A stretch of DNA of 64,000 bases. Source: Prionace glauca. Taxonomy: Eukaryota; Chordata; Chondrichthyes; Carcharhiniformes; Carcharhinidae. Made by a program: the position numbers and the translations under genes. The notes beneath the pieces are model-generated. The model was not told the DNA's origin, made no database searches, and worked only from the letters and a program-made list of their open reading frames with translations. Shown here one piece after another: positions 1-12,839 of this stretch (positions are counted from its first letter, which is position 1; each line of letters opens with the position of its first letter). Location: the NCBI GenBank assembly GCA_037974335.1, contig CM075760.1, forward strand, positions 55,174,890 to 55,238,889. The letters run 5' to 3'.

Positions 1-158
1 ACAAACAGGCCCTTCGGCCCTCGAGTTGCGCCGATCGTATCAACCCCACCAATCTATAGACCTATCTATAACCCCCAATCCCATTAAACCCCATATACTC
101 ATCCAGAAGTCTTTTAAAAGACCCCAGCGAGTTCGCCTCCACCACCGACTCTGTTAAC
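1..158 (-). mobile_element. CR1-like LINE 3' fragment
   Basis: The stretch carries the 'aggcccttcggccct' block and the downstream text typical of the 3' end of the CR1 copies elsewhere in this window, in reverse orientation. It is cut by the window edge, so its full extent is unknown. Confidence 0.6.
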
Positions 159-235
159 TCTGTTTTTCTCCAGACTTGTTGAGTTGATCCAGCATTTCCT
201 GTTTTTATTTCAGATTTCCAATATCACACTGTTAT
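159..235 (-). repeat. Fragment of an interspersed shark repeat
   Basis: The text resembles the repeat at 56441-56660 (cagacttgttgagtt..cagcatttcctgttttt), read in the opposite sense to its 'tactgcggatg' end. It is short and diverged. The same family recurs near 29815. Confidence 0.45.
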
Positions 236-844
236 TCTTTTATTATCTGATGAATAAATAACAATTTATGTTCATCTGGGACTATGGTGACTGTATTTGC
301 CCTGATCTTATTAAATGGTGGAGCAGGCTGAATGGGATTTATGACTTTGTCTTACTCCATTTATTCTGTTTCCTGGCGGCACCAGATATGACGTCAATTG
401 CTTCCTCTGGCAGCGCTGATGACAAGTTTATGTTACTAAATTCAGCATGGCAAATAACTGTGGGAGAGTGTGTTCGAATCACACCACTGCCAAACGTTAA
501 TTTGTTTTAAAGATCATGGAATACATTTTGTTGTTCAAATAAACAAAATAAAAGTGCAATACCATTGCTCATTTCAACAGGAGGAGGCAGCAGAAGCAAT
601 GTCGATATAGATTGATGTGGGCAAGAGGCAGGTTTGTGGAACTAGTTTAATTTCTCCTCCAGGAGGCCGAATTTGTTTCGAGTCGTGCTATCGCCGTCTA
701 TCCATAATGTACTGATTATCATGCCCATCTCCAAATGCTTTGAATTTCTAAGCCATTCGGATTTCAGGATTTGCCACCAACATTAACTGACCTTTGGAGA
801 ATTTTCTGCATCATCTGATTCTAAACTTAGGAATCACTGGGCAA
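236..844. other. No recognisable gene
   Basis: An AT-rich stretch with only short frames and no clear repeat or splice-ready exon. I see nothing I can support here. Confidence 0.5.
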
Positions 845-1080
845 AAATTCTCGAGAAGGAAGAGCGACATCTAGTTTCTTCTTGAAAACACACAACGTTT
901 TGGCCTCAGCGACTTTCCTGTGGTAGTGAATTCCATGACTTCGCTACTCTCTGGGTGAAGAAATCTCTGCTCAGCTCATTCCCAAAAGGTTTAAACCTTA
1001 CCCTCAAACTGCCAGTCTTCGTTCAGGACTCTCCCATCATCGGGAAAATTCTTTCTGGATCTATTCTGTCTAATCCTCGA
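845..1080 (-). mobile_element. CR1-like LINE fragment (RT C-terminal end)
   Basis: Reverse-strand text matches the same segment of the element at 46674-47030, including 'acacacaa(c/t)gttttggcctca' and 'gtagtgaattcca'. It is the end of the reverse transcriptase ORF plus 3' region, old and broken. Confidence 0.6.
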
Positions 1081-2241
1081 GAGGGAGCACAGCGAAGATT
1101 TAACAGGCTGATTTCTGGCATGGCATTCCAACTGAAACAGTTCTGAGCTTGATCCGTGCAAACTGAGTGAAAACACGCTGAACTGAAATTGCACCTGTTG
1201 TCTCTAAATACATTGAATTCAGCGGACTCGTCAATGCTCAGCCGAAAATCACTGAACTGGTTTCCTGGTTCGCTTTGCCACAATTATAAAGGGCAGGGAA
1301 TAGGTTGGGGCTGCGTGATGGTAGGGTATGCATGGGTGTTCCAAAAACAAGTTCACCATTCTTTAAGCTTGTTCAAGCTCGACATTCGACAGTAAAAGTG
1401 ATCGTGAAAATTTCAGGTATCTAAGCAGAAACTGGATACGTTGATATTGTCAGTATTTGGACTGACTTATTGCGTTAAAGTTAATTGTGCTGAAGTGGGC
1501 GACGCCAGAGTTTTGTACAATCTTGCTGGGATGAAGCTGCAATTAATGACTGCCAATGTGCTGGCCTGATCCTTTATGGCAACATATAACTATGCTGAAC
1601 TGGACGAGATTTTACTGAAAGTAAAGGCACTGAACGGGGCCTGCCACACTGAATGCAAAAGCACTGAACTGAAAATGCCCAAATCATGTGCAATTCCGAA
1701 AATGGATCTGATGAACATAATCTTGACCAGTTCATTTTGAATAACATGAAACTGATATCGACTAAAATGCAATGGAAGAGGCAATAACGAACTGGACTTA
1801 TTGACACGTAACGTTTCAGGTAGATCTAATGCACTGGAACGGTGATCGCACAGAGGGAATAAAAATGTGGAGAGAGACATTGGCTAATTTTTACTTTTGG
1901 ACCAGAACAGTTCTGCTCAGTTACATCTGATACTGAAACTTCCTCACGTGAGAATCATCCCGATGCCATTTTCTATTTCGCTTGCATGTTGGTGAATGTT
2001 ACAGTTCTCATACTGTACTTTCTGGGGATTTTACTTCAGAATTGTGTCAGGGATCTTGAAAAGTCTTTTTTCCACTTCATCAAAGCATAAAGATTTTCCA
2101 AGTAGGCCCAGCTTCAAGTTGTTTATTTCAATTAGTGTATTGATTGCAAAAGATCAAATACACTCCCTGGAGCCTGACTTGGGTTATATACTTGTCAATC
2201 GCTAATTGTCGAGCAGAATAAATACGCAGCTGCTGACAGAA
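1081..2241. other. Upstream region with scattered CACTGAACTG-like motifs
   Basis: No gene is recognisable. Between about 1145 and 1850 variants of 'cactgaactg' recur irregularly (for example near 1250, 1592, 1630, 1647, 1660), possibly a degenerate tandem repeat. The right end is the putative 5' flank of the receptor gene beginning at 2242. Confidence 0.4.
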
Positions 2242-5200
2242 ATGCATGGATTACCAAAAGGATTGTTTTTTGTCATTTACTATCCCGTGCTTGCAGTGAT
2301 CGGGATTCCAGGTGAGCACCTTTCATGAAGTGTTCGGTGCGGAAATCATTGTCAATCGCTGCTATTGCTTTCTGAATTCAGCTCATCACCGCCCTCGTTC
2401 TCTGGGAGCGTGTTTTTTTATCATACTGGCATTCATATCCAGCAAGAACTGTTCATTTCATTGTGACAACTTTCCTTTTTATCGCATTTTGCAACATAGA
2501 CTTTGCATTTGAAGAAATAAAAATATTCTGTTTAATGCTCCATTTTCATCAATCTAATTTGTTCCAAAGTTGTTGTGACTCAGTCTGTTCCTCAGGGATT
2601 AGTGCTGGGACCTTTGCTGTTTGTAATATATGCAAATGATTTGGAGAATAATATAACTTGCTTGATTCGTATGTATGTGGACATCATAAAAGTTGGTGGA
2701 ATTGCGGATAACAGTGATGACCGCCAGTGGGTACAGCAGGAAATAAATCGGTTGGAGACTTGCACAGAGAAATGGCAGATCAAATTTAATCCGGACAAAT
2801 GTGACATAATTGATTTTGGAAAGTCTAATACAGATGGAAAATATAAAGTATATGGCAGAACCTTTAAGAGTATTGATAGAAAGAGGGATTTGGGTGTACA
2901 GGGTATACAGGTTACTGAAAATGGCAACGCGGGGAGAGAAAGTAGTCAAGAAGGCTTGCCTTCATCAGCCGGGGCATTGAGTTTAAAATTCGCAAGTCAT
3001 ATTGCAGTTTTGTGGAACCTTAATTAGGCTGCATTAGGAATCTAATGCCTCTTTCTGGTCGCCACACCGGCAGAAGGATGTTGAGGCTTTGAAGAGGGTA
3101 AAGAAAATACCTACCAGGATGCTTCCTGATGTGGAGGGTATTAGCTATGAGGAGAGGTTGGAGAAAGCTGGCCTGTTCTCACTGAAACCTAGTGTTGTGA
3201 GACTTCTTACTGTGTTTACCCCAGTCCAACGCCAGCATCTCCACATCCTCACTGAAATGACGCAGGTTGAGGGGAAATCTGATAGACGTTACAAGGTTAT
3301 GAGGAGGATGGAAGGAGCGGTTCGTCAAAAGCTTTTTCCTAGGGTTTAAGAGTCAATCACTAGGGGGCATAGGTTTAAGATGCGAGGAGCATGGTTTAAA
3401 GGAGATGTACGAGGTAAGTTTTTATACTGAGGGTGGTGGGTGCCTGGAACTCATTACTGGAGGAGGTAGTGGAAGCAGACACGATAGTGATTTTTCAGGG
3501 GCGTCTTGACAAACACATGAATGGATGGGAATAAAGGAATATGGTCAGGGGTTTTAGTTCAGATAAACAGCGTGGTTGGTGCAGGCCTGGAGGGGTGAAG
3601 TGCCTGTTCGTGTGTTGTAAGCTTCTTTGCTCTGTGCTCTTTATTTACTTGCATGATTGCTGGATTTGCTTCTTTTTAACGGTGCTATTTCTTTCCTTTA
3701 TCATAATTTATTCCAATTTCTGGTTTCAGTTTTATACTTTGACTACACATAATGTTTCTGTGACAACAAAGTTGGAAAATTTCTCCCATTCACAGCTGTC
3801 ATATCTCATTTTCATAAATAAAATAATGCATTTTCTGTGTCCTTGTGTTCAGTGATATGATTATTGGAGGGGAAGTGTCGCAATATCTACGCTGCAGATG
3901 CATTTCTAATGTTTAACTAGCGATGTTACATTGTATGAATCATCACTCAGTTACTATACTTGTAACATATTATAGACAAGCTAATGCATTATTTTATTTA
4001 TGCTTCTTCACAGTGAGCTGGAATATGAACAGTTGAATCTCTTGAATCTGTGTGGCATATCATCTCTTGCTCCTCAGTTTATCGGCTGAGAAAATATATG
4101 CAATCCTGCGCAATGTATAATTATCTCAGAGGTGAAATACGTTTTGAAAACCATGCCGTTTCACTCTGAAGCGATAGACGCCCAACTTACTTGCAACTAG
4201 TATTTCCGATATAAGAACATAAGAAATAGGAGCAGGAGTAGGCCATCTGGCCCCTCGAGCCTGCCCCGCCATTCAACAAGATCATGGCTGATCTGTCATG
4301 GCTCAGTTCCACATTTCCGCCCTCTCCCCATGACCCTTAATCCCCTCTCTTATCAAAAACCCATCAACCCACGTCTTAAAAATATTTAGCGAGGCAGCCT
4401 CCACCACCTCAACGGGCAGAGAATTCCAGAGATTCACCACCCTTTGAGTGAAGAAGTTCCTCCTCAACTCTGTTCTAAACCGCCCCCCCCCTTTATCTTG
4501 AGGCTGTGCCCCCTAGTCCTACTATCCTTTCTGAGCGGGAAGAGTCTCTCCACTTCTATCCTATCCATCCCATTCATCATCTTATACGTCTCAATTAGAT
4601 CTCCCCTCATTCTTCGAAACTCTAACGAGTACAAGCCTAGTTTATTCAGCCTCTCCTCATAGCTCAACCCCCTCAACTCCGGCATCAGCCTAGTAAATCT
4701 CCTCTGCACTCCCTCCACGGCCAAAATATCCTTGCGTAAGTACGGCGGCCAAAACTGCACACAGTACTCCAGCTGCGGCCTCACCAATGCCTATATAGCC
4801 GCAGCAAGACCTCCCTACTTTTATATTAAATCCCTCTCGCTATGAAGGCCAGCATCCCATTTGCCTTCCTGACCACCTGCTGCACCTGCAAGCTGTGTTT
4901 TTGCAACTCATGCACAAGGACCCCGAGGTGTCTCTGCACCGTGGAGTTTTTCTCCACGTAAGTAATAATCCTTCCTACCATTATTCCTACCAAAGTGGAC
5001 CACCTCACACTTGCCAACATTAAATTCCATTTGCCAGTTCCTGGCCCATTCGCCCAGCCTATCTAGATCCTTCTGCAGACTCTCCACACCCTCCGCACAA
5101 TATGTTGGTTGCTTTTCTTGTTTTCGTGAACCACTACTGTTTTACCTTCTGATCATTACAGTTTAAGAGTTCCTGGTCACGTACTTCTTGTCCCAAAATG

Positions 5201-6555
5201 CTTCTGCTCAATCAAGTGTTTTCCAGGACTAAATCGCATCGAAAGCATTTAGTATCTATTTCCATGAAACATTTTCTGATGCCTTTCTGCTCAATTTCCA
5301 TGTCGCTCTATTATTGTGTTTTCCTTTTTTCCTCAATATTCCAACCTATATGTGTGAATGCAGAAATAATTTATTGTATTTCATTTAACTGAGTCACAAA
5401 GTCTGAAGTTATTTGTTTACTGTAGGACCGAGACGGTATTCATCCTAGGAGGACAGAGCAGTATTGTGCATTTATTAAACAATAGCATCCGTTTTCTCCA
5501 ATGAAACCGATAGGTCATAAAACTGAAATGCCAGCTCTGCTTTTAGTTTGCATCTGATGTCCAATCTGAATTTGTTTCAAAAATGTTTGTTCAGCACGCC
5601 TTTATCACGATTGCATACTCACTAGATATGTTTCCTGCTCACAGCTAATCTGGCAGTAATTGTGATCCTGTCACGAGGAAGATGTGGTCTCTCCGGATGC
5701 ATCACCTACTACTTGATGTCCATGGCAGTGACAGATCTCCTGGTCATGATCCTGGCGGTGATAATAAATCGCATTTTGGGTGTTTATTTTCCATTCAGTT
5801 TCCTCTCAATCACTCCAGCCTTTGCTCTCAGTCTTGTGCTGATATATGGTGTTAGAGATTCTTCTGTCTGGTTAACAGTTGCTTTCACCTTTGATCGATT
5901 TATAGCTATTTGTTGCCAAAGGCTAAAAACAAAATACTGCAAAAAGAAAATTTCAGCTTTGGTGATAGGAACTGTCTGTTTTGTTCACTGTGCTAAAAAA
6001 ATTCCCTTGTTCTTTGCTTGTGAACCATCCATTATCATTAACAATATTCCCCGGTACTGCAAGCTAACATCAGTATTTTATACTTCATCCGGATGGATCG
6101 CATATGATAGCATAAACGCCATTTTAATACCTTGTCTCCCATTTGTCCTTATATTGATGCTCAATGTTCTAACTGTCAAACATATTGTTGCAGCCAGTCG
6201 AGCCCGCAGAAGACTCCGAGCCCAGAACATTGCAGAGAGTCACAATGATCCAGAGATGGAGAAAAGGAAAAAGTCCATTATTTTACTATTTGCCATCTCA
6301 GCCAGTTTCATCCTATTGTATTTGCTCGCTGTTGTAACTTTCCTTTATGTCCGAATTGCGAGCGTTATTTATTTAGAAGGTTCAAGTATCAGCGAATCCA
6401 ATTATATTCTTGAAGAAAGTGGACTAATGCTGCAACTTTTGAGTTCTTGCATAAATCCATTTATTTATGCAGGGACCCAATGCAAATTTAGAGATGAGTT
6501 AAAGAACGGCGTGAAATATCTGTTACGTCCTTTTGTTAATTTATTTAAATTATGA
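2242..6555 (+). CDS. GPR139-like class A G-protein-coupled receptor, gene 1 (two exons)
   Basis: Predicted seven-transmembrane receptor of the plasma membrane; ligand unknown. Exon 1 is 2242-2311 (70 nt: Met-His-Gly, then the first half of TM1, ending ..VIGIP before a gtgag donor). Exon 2 is 5645-6555, after a cacag acceptor; the phase-1 junction codes Ala, giving ..GIPANLAVIVILSRG. The predicted product is 326 aa. Visible class A marks are Asp in TM2 (AVTDLLV), Trp before TM3, a DRF triplet at about 107-109 in place of DRY, a basic third loop (ASRARRRLR) before TM6, and NPFIY in TM7 at about 294-298. The 3.3-kb intron holds CR1 LINE debris. Exon 1 was chosen because near-identical mini-exons precede genes 2 and 3. 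The assignment to the GPR139/142 family rests on remembered family similarity; the splicing is inferred from consensus sites. No break is visible. Confidence 0.85.
2569..3640 (+). mobile_element. CR1-like LINE, 3' half of reverse transcriptase
   Basis: A translated run (SVPQGLVLGPLLFVIYAND, then WQIKFNPDKCD) identifies the RT palm and following region of a CR1-clade ORF2. Catalytic FADD is degraded (MYVDI), and frame changes show it is dead. It lies in the intron of receptor gene 1, same orientation, and carries a 60-bp insertion at 3188. The 3' end fades into 'ttctttgctctgtgctcttt'. Confidence 0.8.
3188..3247 (-). repeat. 60-bp truncated shark fold-back repeat with 10-bp target duplication
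   Basis: The insert is flanked by identical 10-bp copies of ctcactgaaa at 3178-3187 and 3248-3257, inside the LINE. Its reverse complement matches the left part of the repeat at 38158-38314 (genuinely similar blocks around 'cacagtaagaagtct' and 'caacacca'). Confidence 0.75.
3641..4212. other. Intron sequence of receptor gene 1
   Basis: AT-rich intronic sequence. No repeat family or conserved element was recognised. Confidence 0.5.
4213..5101 (-). mobile_element. CR1-like LINE, 5'-truncated, subfamily A
   Basis: The reverse strand encodes the C-terminal part of ORF2 (VRPQLEYCVQFW, FTRLMPELRGLSYEERLN, MRGDLIETYKMMNG), ending in the family 3' terminus with 'cttatgttcttat'. Small frame changes make it inactive. 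Compared with 20421-22017 it is more diverged, hence older. It is inserted antisense in the intron of receptor gene 1. Confidence 0.85.
5102..5644. other. Intron 3' end of receptor gene 1
   Basis: Non-repetitive AT-rich intron sequence leading into a 'tttcctgctcacag' splice acceptor at 5644. Nothing else was recognised. Confidence 0.5.
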
Positions 6556-6559
6556 ACAA

Positions 6560-6565
6560 AATAAA
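6560..6565 (+). terminator. Candidate poly(A) signal of receptor gene 1
   Basis: AATAAA lies only 5 nt after the stop codon. This would imply a very short 3' UTR, so a later signal may be the one used. Confidence 0.3.
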
Positions 6566-7994
6566 ACATAACGTGAATTGCAAATGTTATTCTCTGTGCC
6601 TCGAGGTTTCCAAGGATCACAACAGTCATGGGGACGGCAGAGATTCCAATGCAGTGCGTCCAATGTTGTCGATCAATGTTGCCTGCACTACATACAATAC
6701 GTTAACTATTTAGTGTGCTCCTCTCTGTATTCCTGCTGTGTATGGTTTGTATCTGAAGGTAGGTTATGCCTTGAAATGTGTGCAATACCATTCCCGCTGA
6801 TTATTCCCCACTCACAAGCCTGTACTTCACACTGGAACTCTTCTGTTGTAAGCATAGGAACGGGGAGGGAAATGACAAGGGAGAAAACAATCTATTTACT
6901 GGGTACTCTTTCAGATAATCAATCAGAACAACATTCATAGTATCCATGAAGAGTGCAAATCGACTCTAACTACATAGTTTGTTTTGAAATGCTGATGCAC
7001 CATTAACAGACTAATTTAAAAACCTATATGAAATTCAATGGAATCATTAACTTCAGCACGGATTATGCTCCGAAAGACATGTTGACATTGCAAAAATAGT
7101 ATATATAATGTTTATAAATTCTGGATGAATTACAACAGTGAATCCTTATCCTAATCTTTCGTACATAGTGCACATATTGTCGGTATGGGATATCTCCTGG
7201 TCATGGTATGCAAAAGCAGAGACAGTCTCACTTTTCACCCAACTTCCCGCTTCAAGACACATGCAACATGAAGTTTCAACAGATAGGCACGGGAGATGTT
7301 GAAGCTACGACACAAAATCATTAATATTTGGTATCTAATGACAGATCCGGGCCAATGAAGTCAGGCGAAATATTTATTATCTCGCATTCCATCTTTTGAT
7401 GTCCAAACTGAAACTGACTCGTTACCTTTTGATTTATTCAACCACTGTCCAAATTAGAACAGTGCTGGTTGCGAGTGACATTGCTATTAACAACAAAACC
7501 GAAACCCTGTTGTCACACATAAACTTGTTTACGTGTCAGCAATCTAATGAAAGACTCTGCTGCCACTCGTCTATCATTTTATTCATGTTTCTACCTTGTG
7601 AACTATTGGGCTGTGAACTTGGACGAATTTGTAAGATCCTTCGTCGTGCATACAGTATGTGAGTGCCTGCTTAGCAGTGTGAATATTTCGATAAATAACA
7701 GCAGTGAGCACCATCTAGCGCATTTGATGAACTTAGCAAGGCTCCTTAAGCAGCACGTTCCAGATCCGCAACTGCTTGCATGCAGAAAGACAAGAGCAGA
7801 TGATACATCAAACAAACACCATATGGAAGGTCATCTCCAGGACACTCGCCATCCTGATTTGTCCATATATGGGCTCTGATCAAAACCCTGAACGCCCTTC
7901 TCAACAGCAACCTCGGTGTATCTATGTAGATGTCCAAAGATGGGCATTTAGGTGGAATATCCATGCTAAATTTTACCTTAGTTTCCCAGTATTA
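6566..7994. other. Intergenic, no recognisable feature
   Basis: Only short unconvincing frames. No repeat match to other parts of the window was noticed. Confidence 0.5.
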
Positions 7995-8113
7995 GCCATG
8001 GGAAGTGAATAGGGTTATAGAAAATGGGGTAGGCCTGAGTTAGCTTCACTGTCAGAGAGTCAGTACACACTCTATGGGCCAAATGATCTCTTCTGCAGGG
8101 ATTCTATGATATA
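7995..8113 (+). mobile_element. SINE 3' tail fragment
   Basis: The run 'gggccaaatgatctcttctgcagggattctatga' (quoted in part: 'gcagggattctatga') parallels the tail of the SINEs at 49563 and 61435. The tRNA-like head is missing. Confidence 0.45.
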
Positions 8114-9330
8114 ATGAGAAAGCAACTAGCCCTGTCATGTGTCTACACCTCACCAACTGCATATCTATAAATATATCACAATCTAGATAATCACATTCTT
8201 TAATCAAATCCACAGTAAGTGAGACAGGGAGCAAGAGCACGATTTTACCCAACATTCTTCAATCTCCAGGTGCCAGCAGAAAACTGCGAGTTCAGCTTTA
8301 ATCAGAGATTACTGTCCTTTCCTGGACACAAAATGCTCCAACCACCGTCAAATCTCTACATGCACGATGCATAGGCACAGGATAATGCTAATTAAACCTC
8401 CGAGCAGCATTTACAAAAGACCCGAGCGAGTGAGGTACAAAAATGTCACCTGAACTTTCTCAATAATTTCTGTTTTCAATTAGTCAATTTGATTGAAAAG
8501 CTGAGTGTTGTGAATCTGAAAGTGAACACAATCGGATTTGTGTTACCCAGTGATTTGTTTCCCAGTGTTTGTCCATCAGTTTTGGAATTCAATATTTGTT
8601 GGATACTGAAGCAAAAGTAATTTCGAAATGTGTGCTTGAACAGAAACGGAGAAATTGGAGACAAATTTTCGGAGATGTGATTAATTTGAGAGCTAAAAAA
8701 AGATGTTTCCTCAAGCATTCATGATCAAGGATATTCATGCGTCAGACATTGAAGCGAATCTCATCTCAAAATGAGGATAAAAAGCCGGAATAAATTCCGA
8801 GGAAAGTATTTTGCATTGTTTAGAAGGAGATGCAGGTCAAAAGAATAAGTTTTGAACGATGTTATTGATGATTGAATGAAAAATATTGGAGCCTTTCGCT
8901 TACTTTCGTCAATTTCTTGATAAGATTAGGGAGAGTATTCATGAAATGCCCCTGAACGTACTCATAACTCAATGAGCTGTGAGAGAGCATTGGATTGGAT
9001 TTTTTTTTCATTGGAGGCTAAGGGGCAATTATATTGAGTTGCTTAAAATGAGGGACCGAGACAGAGTGGGGAGGAATGATCTACTTCGTTGATCAGAGAG
9101 AACAATAATCAGTGATATAGATTTAGAAAAGAAAACCCTCATACTTGCATATTGCCTTTCACCACCACCGCAATCTCGAAATGTTTTCCAGCCAATGAAG
9201 TTATTTTGAGTTATCATTTCACAAATTTGAAACCAGCAAAACAATTTATTGATACATGTTAATTAATTCTTATGTCCCGTGAATAAAAAAAAATACAGAT
9301 TGAGTGAGTCAACAAGAGCAATATTAATAG
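8114..9330. other. Intergenic, no recognisable feature
   Basis: AT-rich sequence with short frames only. No gene or repeat could be supported. Confidence 0.5.
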
Positions 9331-12300
9331 AAACATAGAACAGTACAGCACAGTACAGGCCCTTCGGCCCTCAATGCTGTGCCGAGCTATGTCCAAACCC
9401 AAGATCAAGCTATCCCACTCCCTAACACTCTGGTGTGCTCCATGTGCCTATCCAATAACCGCTTGAATGTTCCTAAAGTGTCCGACTCCATTATCACAGC
9501 AGGCAGTGCATTCCACACCGCAACCACTCTCTGAGTGAAGAATCTACCTTGGACATCCATCCTATATCTCCCACCATGAACCTTATACTTGTGCGCCCTA
9601 GTAACAGCTACATCCACCCGAGGAAATAGTCTCTGCACGTCCATTCAATCAATCACTCTCATCATCTTATAAACCTCTATTAAGTCGCCTCTCATCCTCC
9701 TCCGCTCCAAAGAGAAAAGCACCAGCTCCCTCAACGTTTCCACATAAGACCTTCCCTCCAAACCAGGCAGCATCCTGGCAAATCTTCTCTGCACTCTCCC
9801 CAATGCTTCCACATCCTTCTTAAAGTGAGGTGACCAGAGATGCACGCAATATTCCAAATGTGGTCTCACCAACGTGCGGTATAGTTGCAGCATAACCCCA
9901 CTGCTCTTAATTCAAACCCCCTGTTTATAAACGCTAACACACTATAAACATTCTTCACAGCTCTATCCACTTGAGTGGCAACCTTCAGAGGTCTGTGGAT
10001 ATGAACCCCAAGATCTCTCTGTTCCTTCACATTCCTCAGAACCCTGCCGTTGACCCTGTAATCTGCATTCAAGTTTGTCCTACCAAAATGAATCACCTCA
10101 CACTTATCAGGGTTAAACTCCATCTGCCACTTTTCAGCCCAGCTCTGCATCCTATCAATGTTTCTTTGCAGCCTACAAGAGCCCTCCACCTCATCCACTA
10201 CTCCATCAATCTTGGTGTCATCAGCAAATTTATTAACCCAATCTTCAGCCCCCTCTTCCAAGTCATTGATCAAAATCACAAGTAGCAGAGGACCCAGCAC
10301 TGACCTCTGTGATACACTGCTGTTAACAGGCCTCCAGTCTGAAAATTTTGCTTCCATCACCGCCCTCTGTCTTCTGTGATACAGCCAGTTACTTATCCGA
10401 TCCTCTCAATTTCCTTCTATCCCACACATCTTTATCTTCTTCAATCTTCTTCATGAGCCTACCATGGGGAACCTTATACGCCTTACTAAAATTCATGTAT
10501 ATAACATTAACTGGTCTACCTTCATCCACATACTTAGTTACCTCCTCAAAGAATTCAATCAAATTTGTGAGACAGGACTTACCCCTCACGAAACCGTTCT
10601 GACTATTCCAGATTGAGCTGCATCTTTCCAAATGGTCATAAATCCTGTCTCTCAGGGCCCTTTCCACTGACTTACCGACCACTGAAGTAAGACTAGCTGA
10701 CCTATAATTACCAGGGTCATTCCTATTTCCTTTCTTGAAGAGAAGAACAACATTTGCCACTCTCCAGTCGTCTGGCACTATCCTCGTGGACAGTGAAGAC
10801 CCAAAGATCAAACTAAAGGCTCAGCAATCTCATCCCTTGCCTCCCAAAGTATCCTAGGATGTATCTGGTCCAGGGGTTTTATCCAACCTTAGGTTTTTCA
10901 AAATTTCTAATACATCTTCCCTGAGAACATCTACCTCCTCCATCCTATCAGCCTGTATCACGCACTCATCCTCAAAAACATGCTTTTTTCATCTTTACAG
11001 ACGTTTCCTTTTTCCTCTTAACAAGACATTCAACCTCCTTTGTGAACCATTGTTCCTTCACTCAGCCATTTCTTCCCTGCCTGCCAGGGACATACAGTAT
11101 TTATTCCCTGATAAAGCTTCACTTTTGGTTTGTGCCCATACCTGACAGTTTCTGTTCCCGTCTTATGCTCCATAATTCTTGCCTAATCGCATCATAATTA
11201 CCCCTGCTCCAGCTATAAACCTTGCCCTGTAGTGTGACCCTATCCCTCTCCATTGCAATAATGAAGGACACTAAATTGTGGTCACTATCTCCAAAGTGCT
11301 TTTCCACAAACAAATCGAACACTTGGCCCGGTTCATTACCCAGTACCAAGTCCAATGTGGCCCCACCTCCTGTCGGCTTATCCACGTATTGTGTCAGGAT
11401 ACTCTCCTGCACACACTGTACAAAAACTGTCCTATCCAAACTATTCGACCTGTAAAGGTTCCAATCAATATTTGGAAATTGAAGTCACCCATGATAACTA
11501 CCCTGTGACCTCCACACCTATCCATAATCTGCTTTGCCATTTCCTCCTCCACATCTGTACTACTATTTGCGGGCCTATAGAAAACGCCTAACAACGTAAC
11601 CGCTCCTTTCCTATTTCTAGATTCAGCCCATATTACCTCAGTAGGCAGATCACCCTCGAAATGCCTTTCAGCAGTCGTTAAACCATTCTTGATTAACAAT
11701 GCTACTCCTCCATCTCTTTTACTGCCTTCCCTATTCTTACCGAAACTTCTATATCCCGAAACTGCCAACAACCATTCCTGCTCCTGTTCTAACCATGTCT
11801 CCGTAATGGCCACAGCATCACAGTCCCAAGTACCAATCCACGCTCCAAGTTCACCTACCTTAATCCTGATGCTCCTTGCATTGAAGTAGATACATTTCAA
11901 CCCACCATCCTGTCTGCTTGTACACTCCTGCAACCTTGGTACCTTCCTCAGTACCTCGCGACCCTCAACACTGGCTTTTGGACCACATCTCATTTTCTTG
12001 TCCCCCTGACTAATTAGTTTAAACCTCCCCGATGAGTAGATGCAAATTTCCCTCCCAGGATATTAGTGCCCCTCTGGTTCAGAGGCAAACCGTCCTGTTT
12101 GTACAAGTCCCACCTTCCCCAGAATGTGCTTTAATTATCCAAGTAAATGAAACCCTCTCTCCAATACCATCCCTGCAGCCATATGTTAATCTGCACTCTT
12201 TCTCCCTGTTCTTCAACTCACTAGCACGTGGCACCGGCAACAAACCAGAGATGACGACAGGCTCTGTCCTAGCTTTCAGCTTCCAGCCTAGCTCCCTAAA

Positions 12301-12345
12301 ATCCTGTTTTAAATCCCCATCCCTTCTTCTACCTACATTCCACAA
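9331..12345 (-). mobile_element. CR1-like LINE, near-complete layout (ORF1 esterase, EN, RT, 3' end), subfamily C
   Basis: On the reverse strand the parts come in order. First is an ORF1 piece with VVISGLLPVPR, typical of the CR1 ORF1 SGNH-esterase domain (about 12345-12079). Next is an endonuclease domain (11993-11119; IYFNARSIRIKVGEL, ITETWLEQ, VIMGDFNFQ, LDLVLGNEPGQ). Then comes a reverse transcriptase (10811-9405; NYRSASLTSVVGKSVERAL, KFADDTK, WQMEFNPDKCEVIHFG, LVRPHLEYCVHLW). The 3' end carries 'aggcccttcggccct'. Several stops and frame changes separate the pieces, so it is dead. It is about 3 kb and the most complete CR1 layout in the window. The far 5' end of ORF1 is missing or unrecognised. 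Confidence 0.85.
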
Positions 12346-12468
12346 TATTTATGTTCTTATACTCCCAGTCAATGAAATATCATTGCAGATTATAAATTGG
12401 ATTATAAATTGCTGCAGGAAATCAAGACACAAAAATAAGAACCAAAGAATATTAATGGATAAATATTG

Positions 12469-12809
12469 AACATAGCACCCTACAGTGCAGAAACAGGCCC
12501 TTCGGCCCATCGAGTCTGCACCGAACACAATCCCACCCAGACCCTATCCCCATATCCCTACACATTTTACCTGCTAATCCCTCTAACCTACACATCCCAG
12601 AATACTAAGGGGCAATTTTAGCATAGCCAATGAACCTAACCCGCACATCTTTGGACTGTGGGAGGAAACCGGAGCACCCGGAGAAAACCCACGCAGACAC
12701 GAGGAGAATGTGCAAACTCCACACAGGCAGCGACCCGAGCCGGGAATCGAACCCAGGACCCTGGAGCTGTGAAGCAGCAGTGCTAACCACTGTACTACCG
12801 TGCCGCCCA
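12469..12809 (-). mobile_element. V-SINE (HE1-like), full length, with 20-bp target duplication
   Basis: The tRNA-like head is at the right end (gttagcactgctgcttcac, then ggttcgattcccgg on the reverse strand). The conserved V-SINE centre follows (gtgctccggtttcctcccac). The tail at left is like the 3' end of the CR1 subfamily C element (aggcccttcggccc). Direct repeats of 20 bp with one mismatch (aatattaatggataaatatt) flank it at 12449-12468 and 12810-12829. It sits between two LINEs. Confidence 0.85.
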
Positions 12810-12839
12810 AATATTAATGGATAGATATTAATGGATAAA

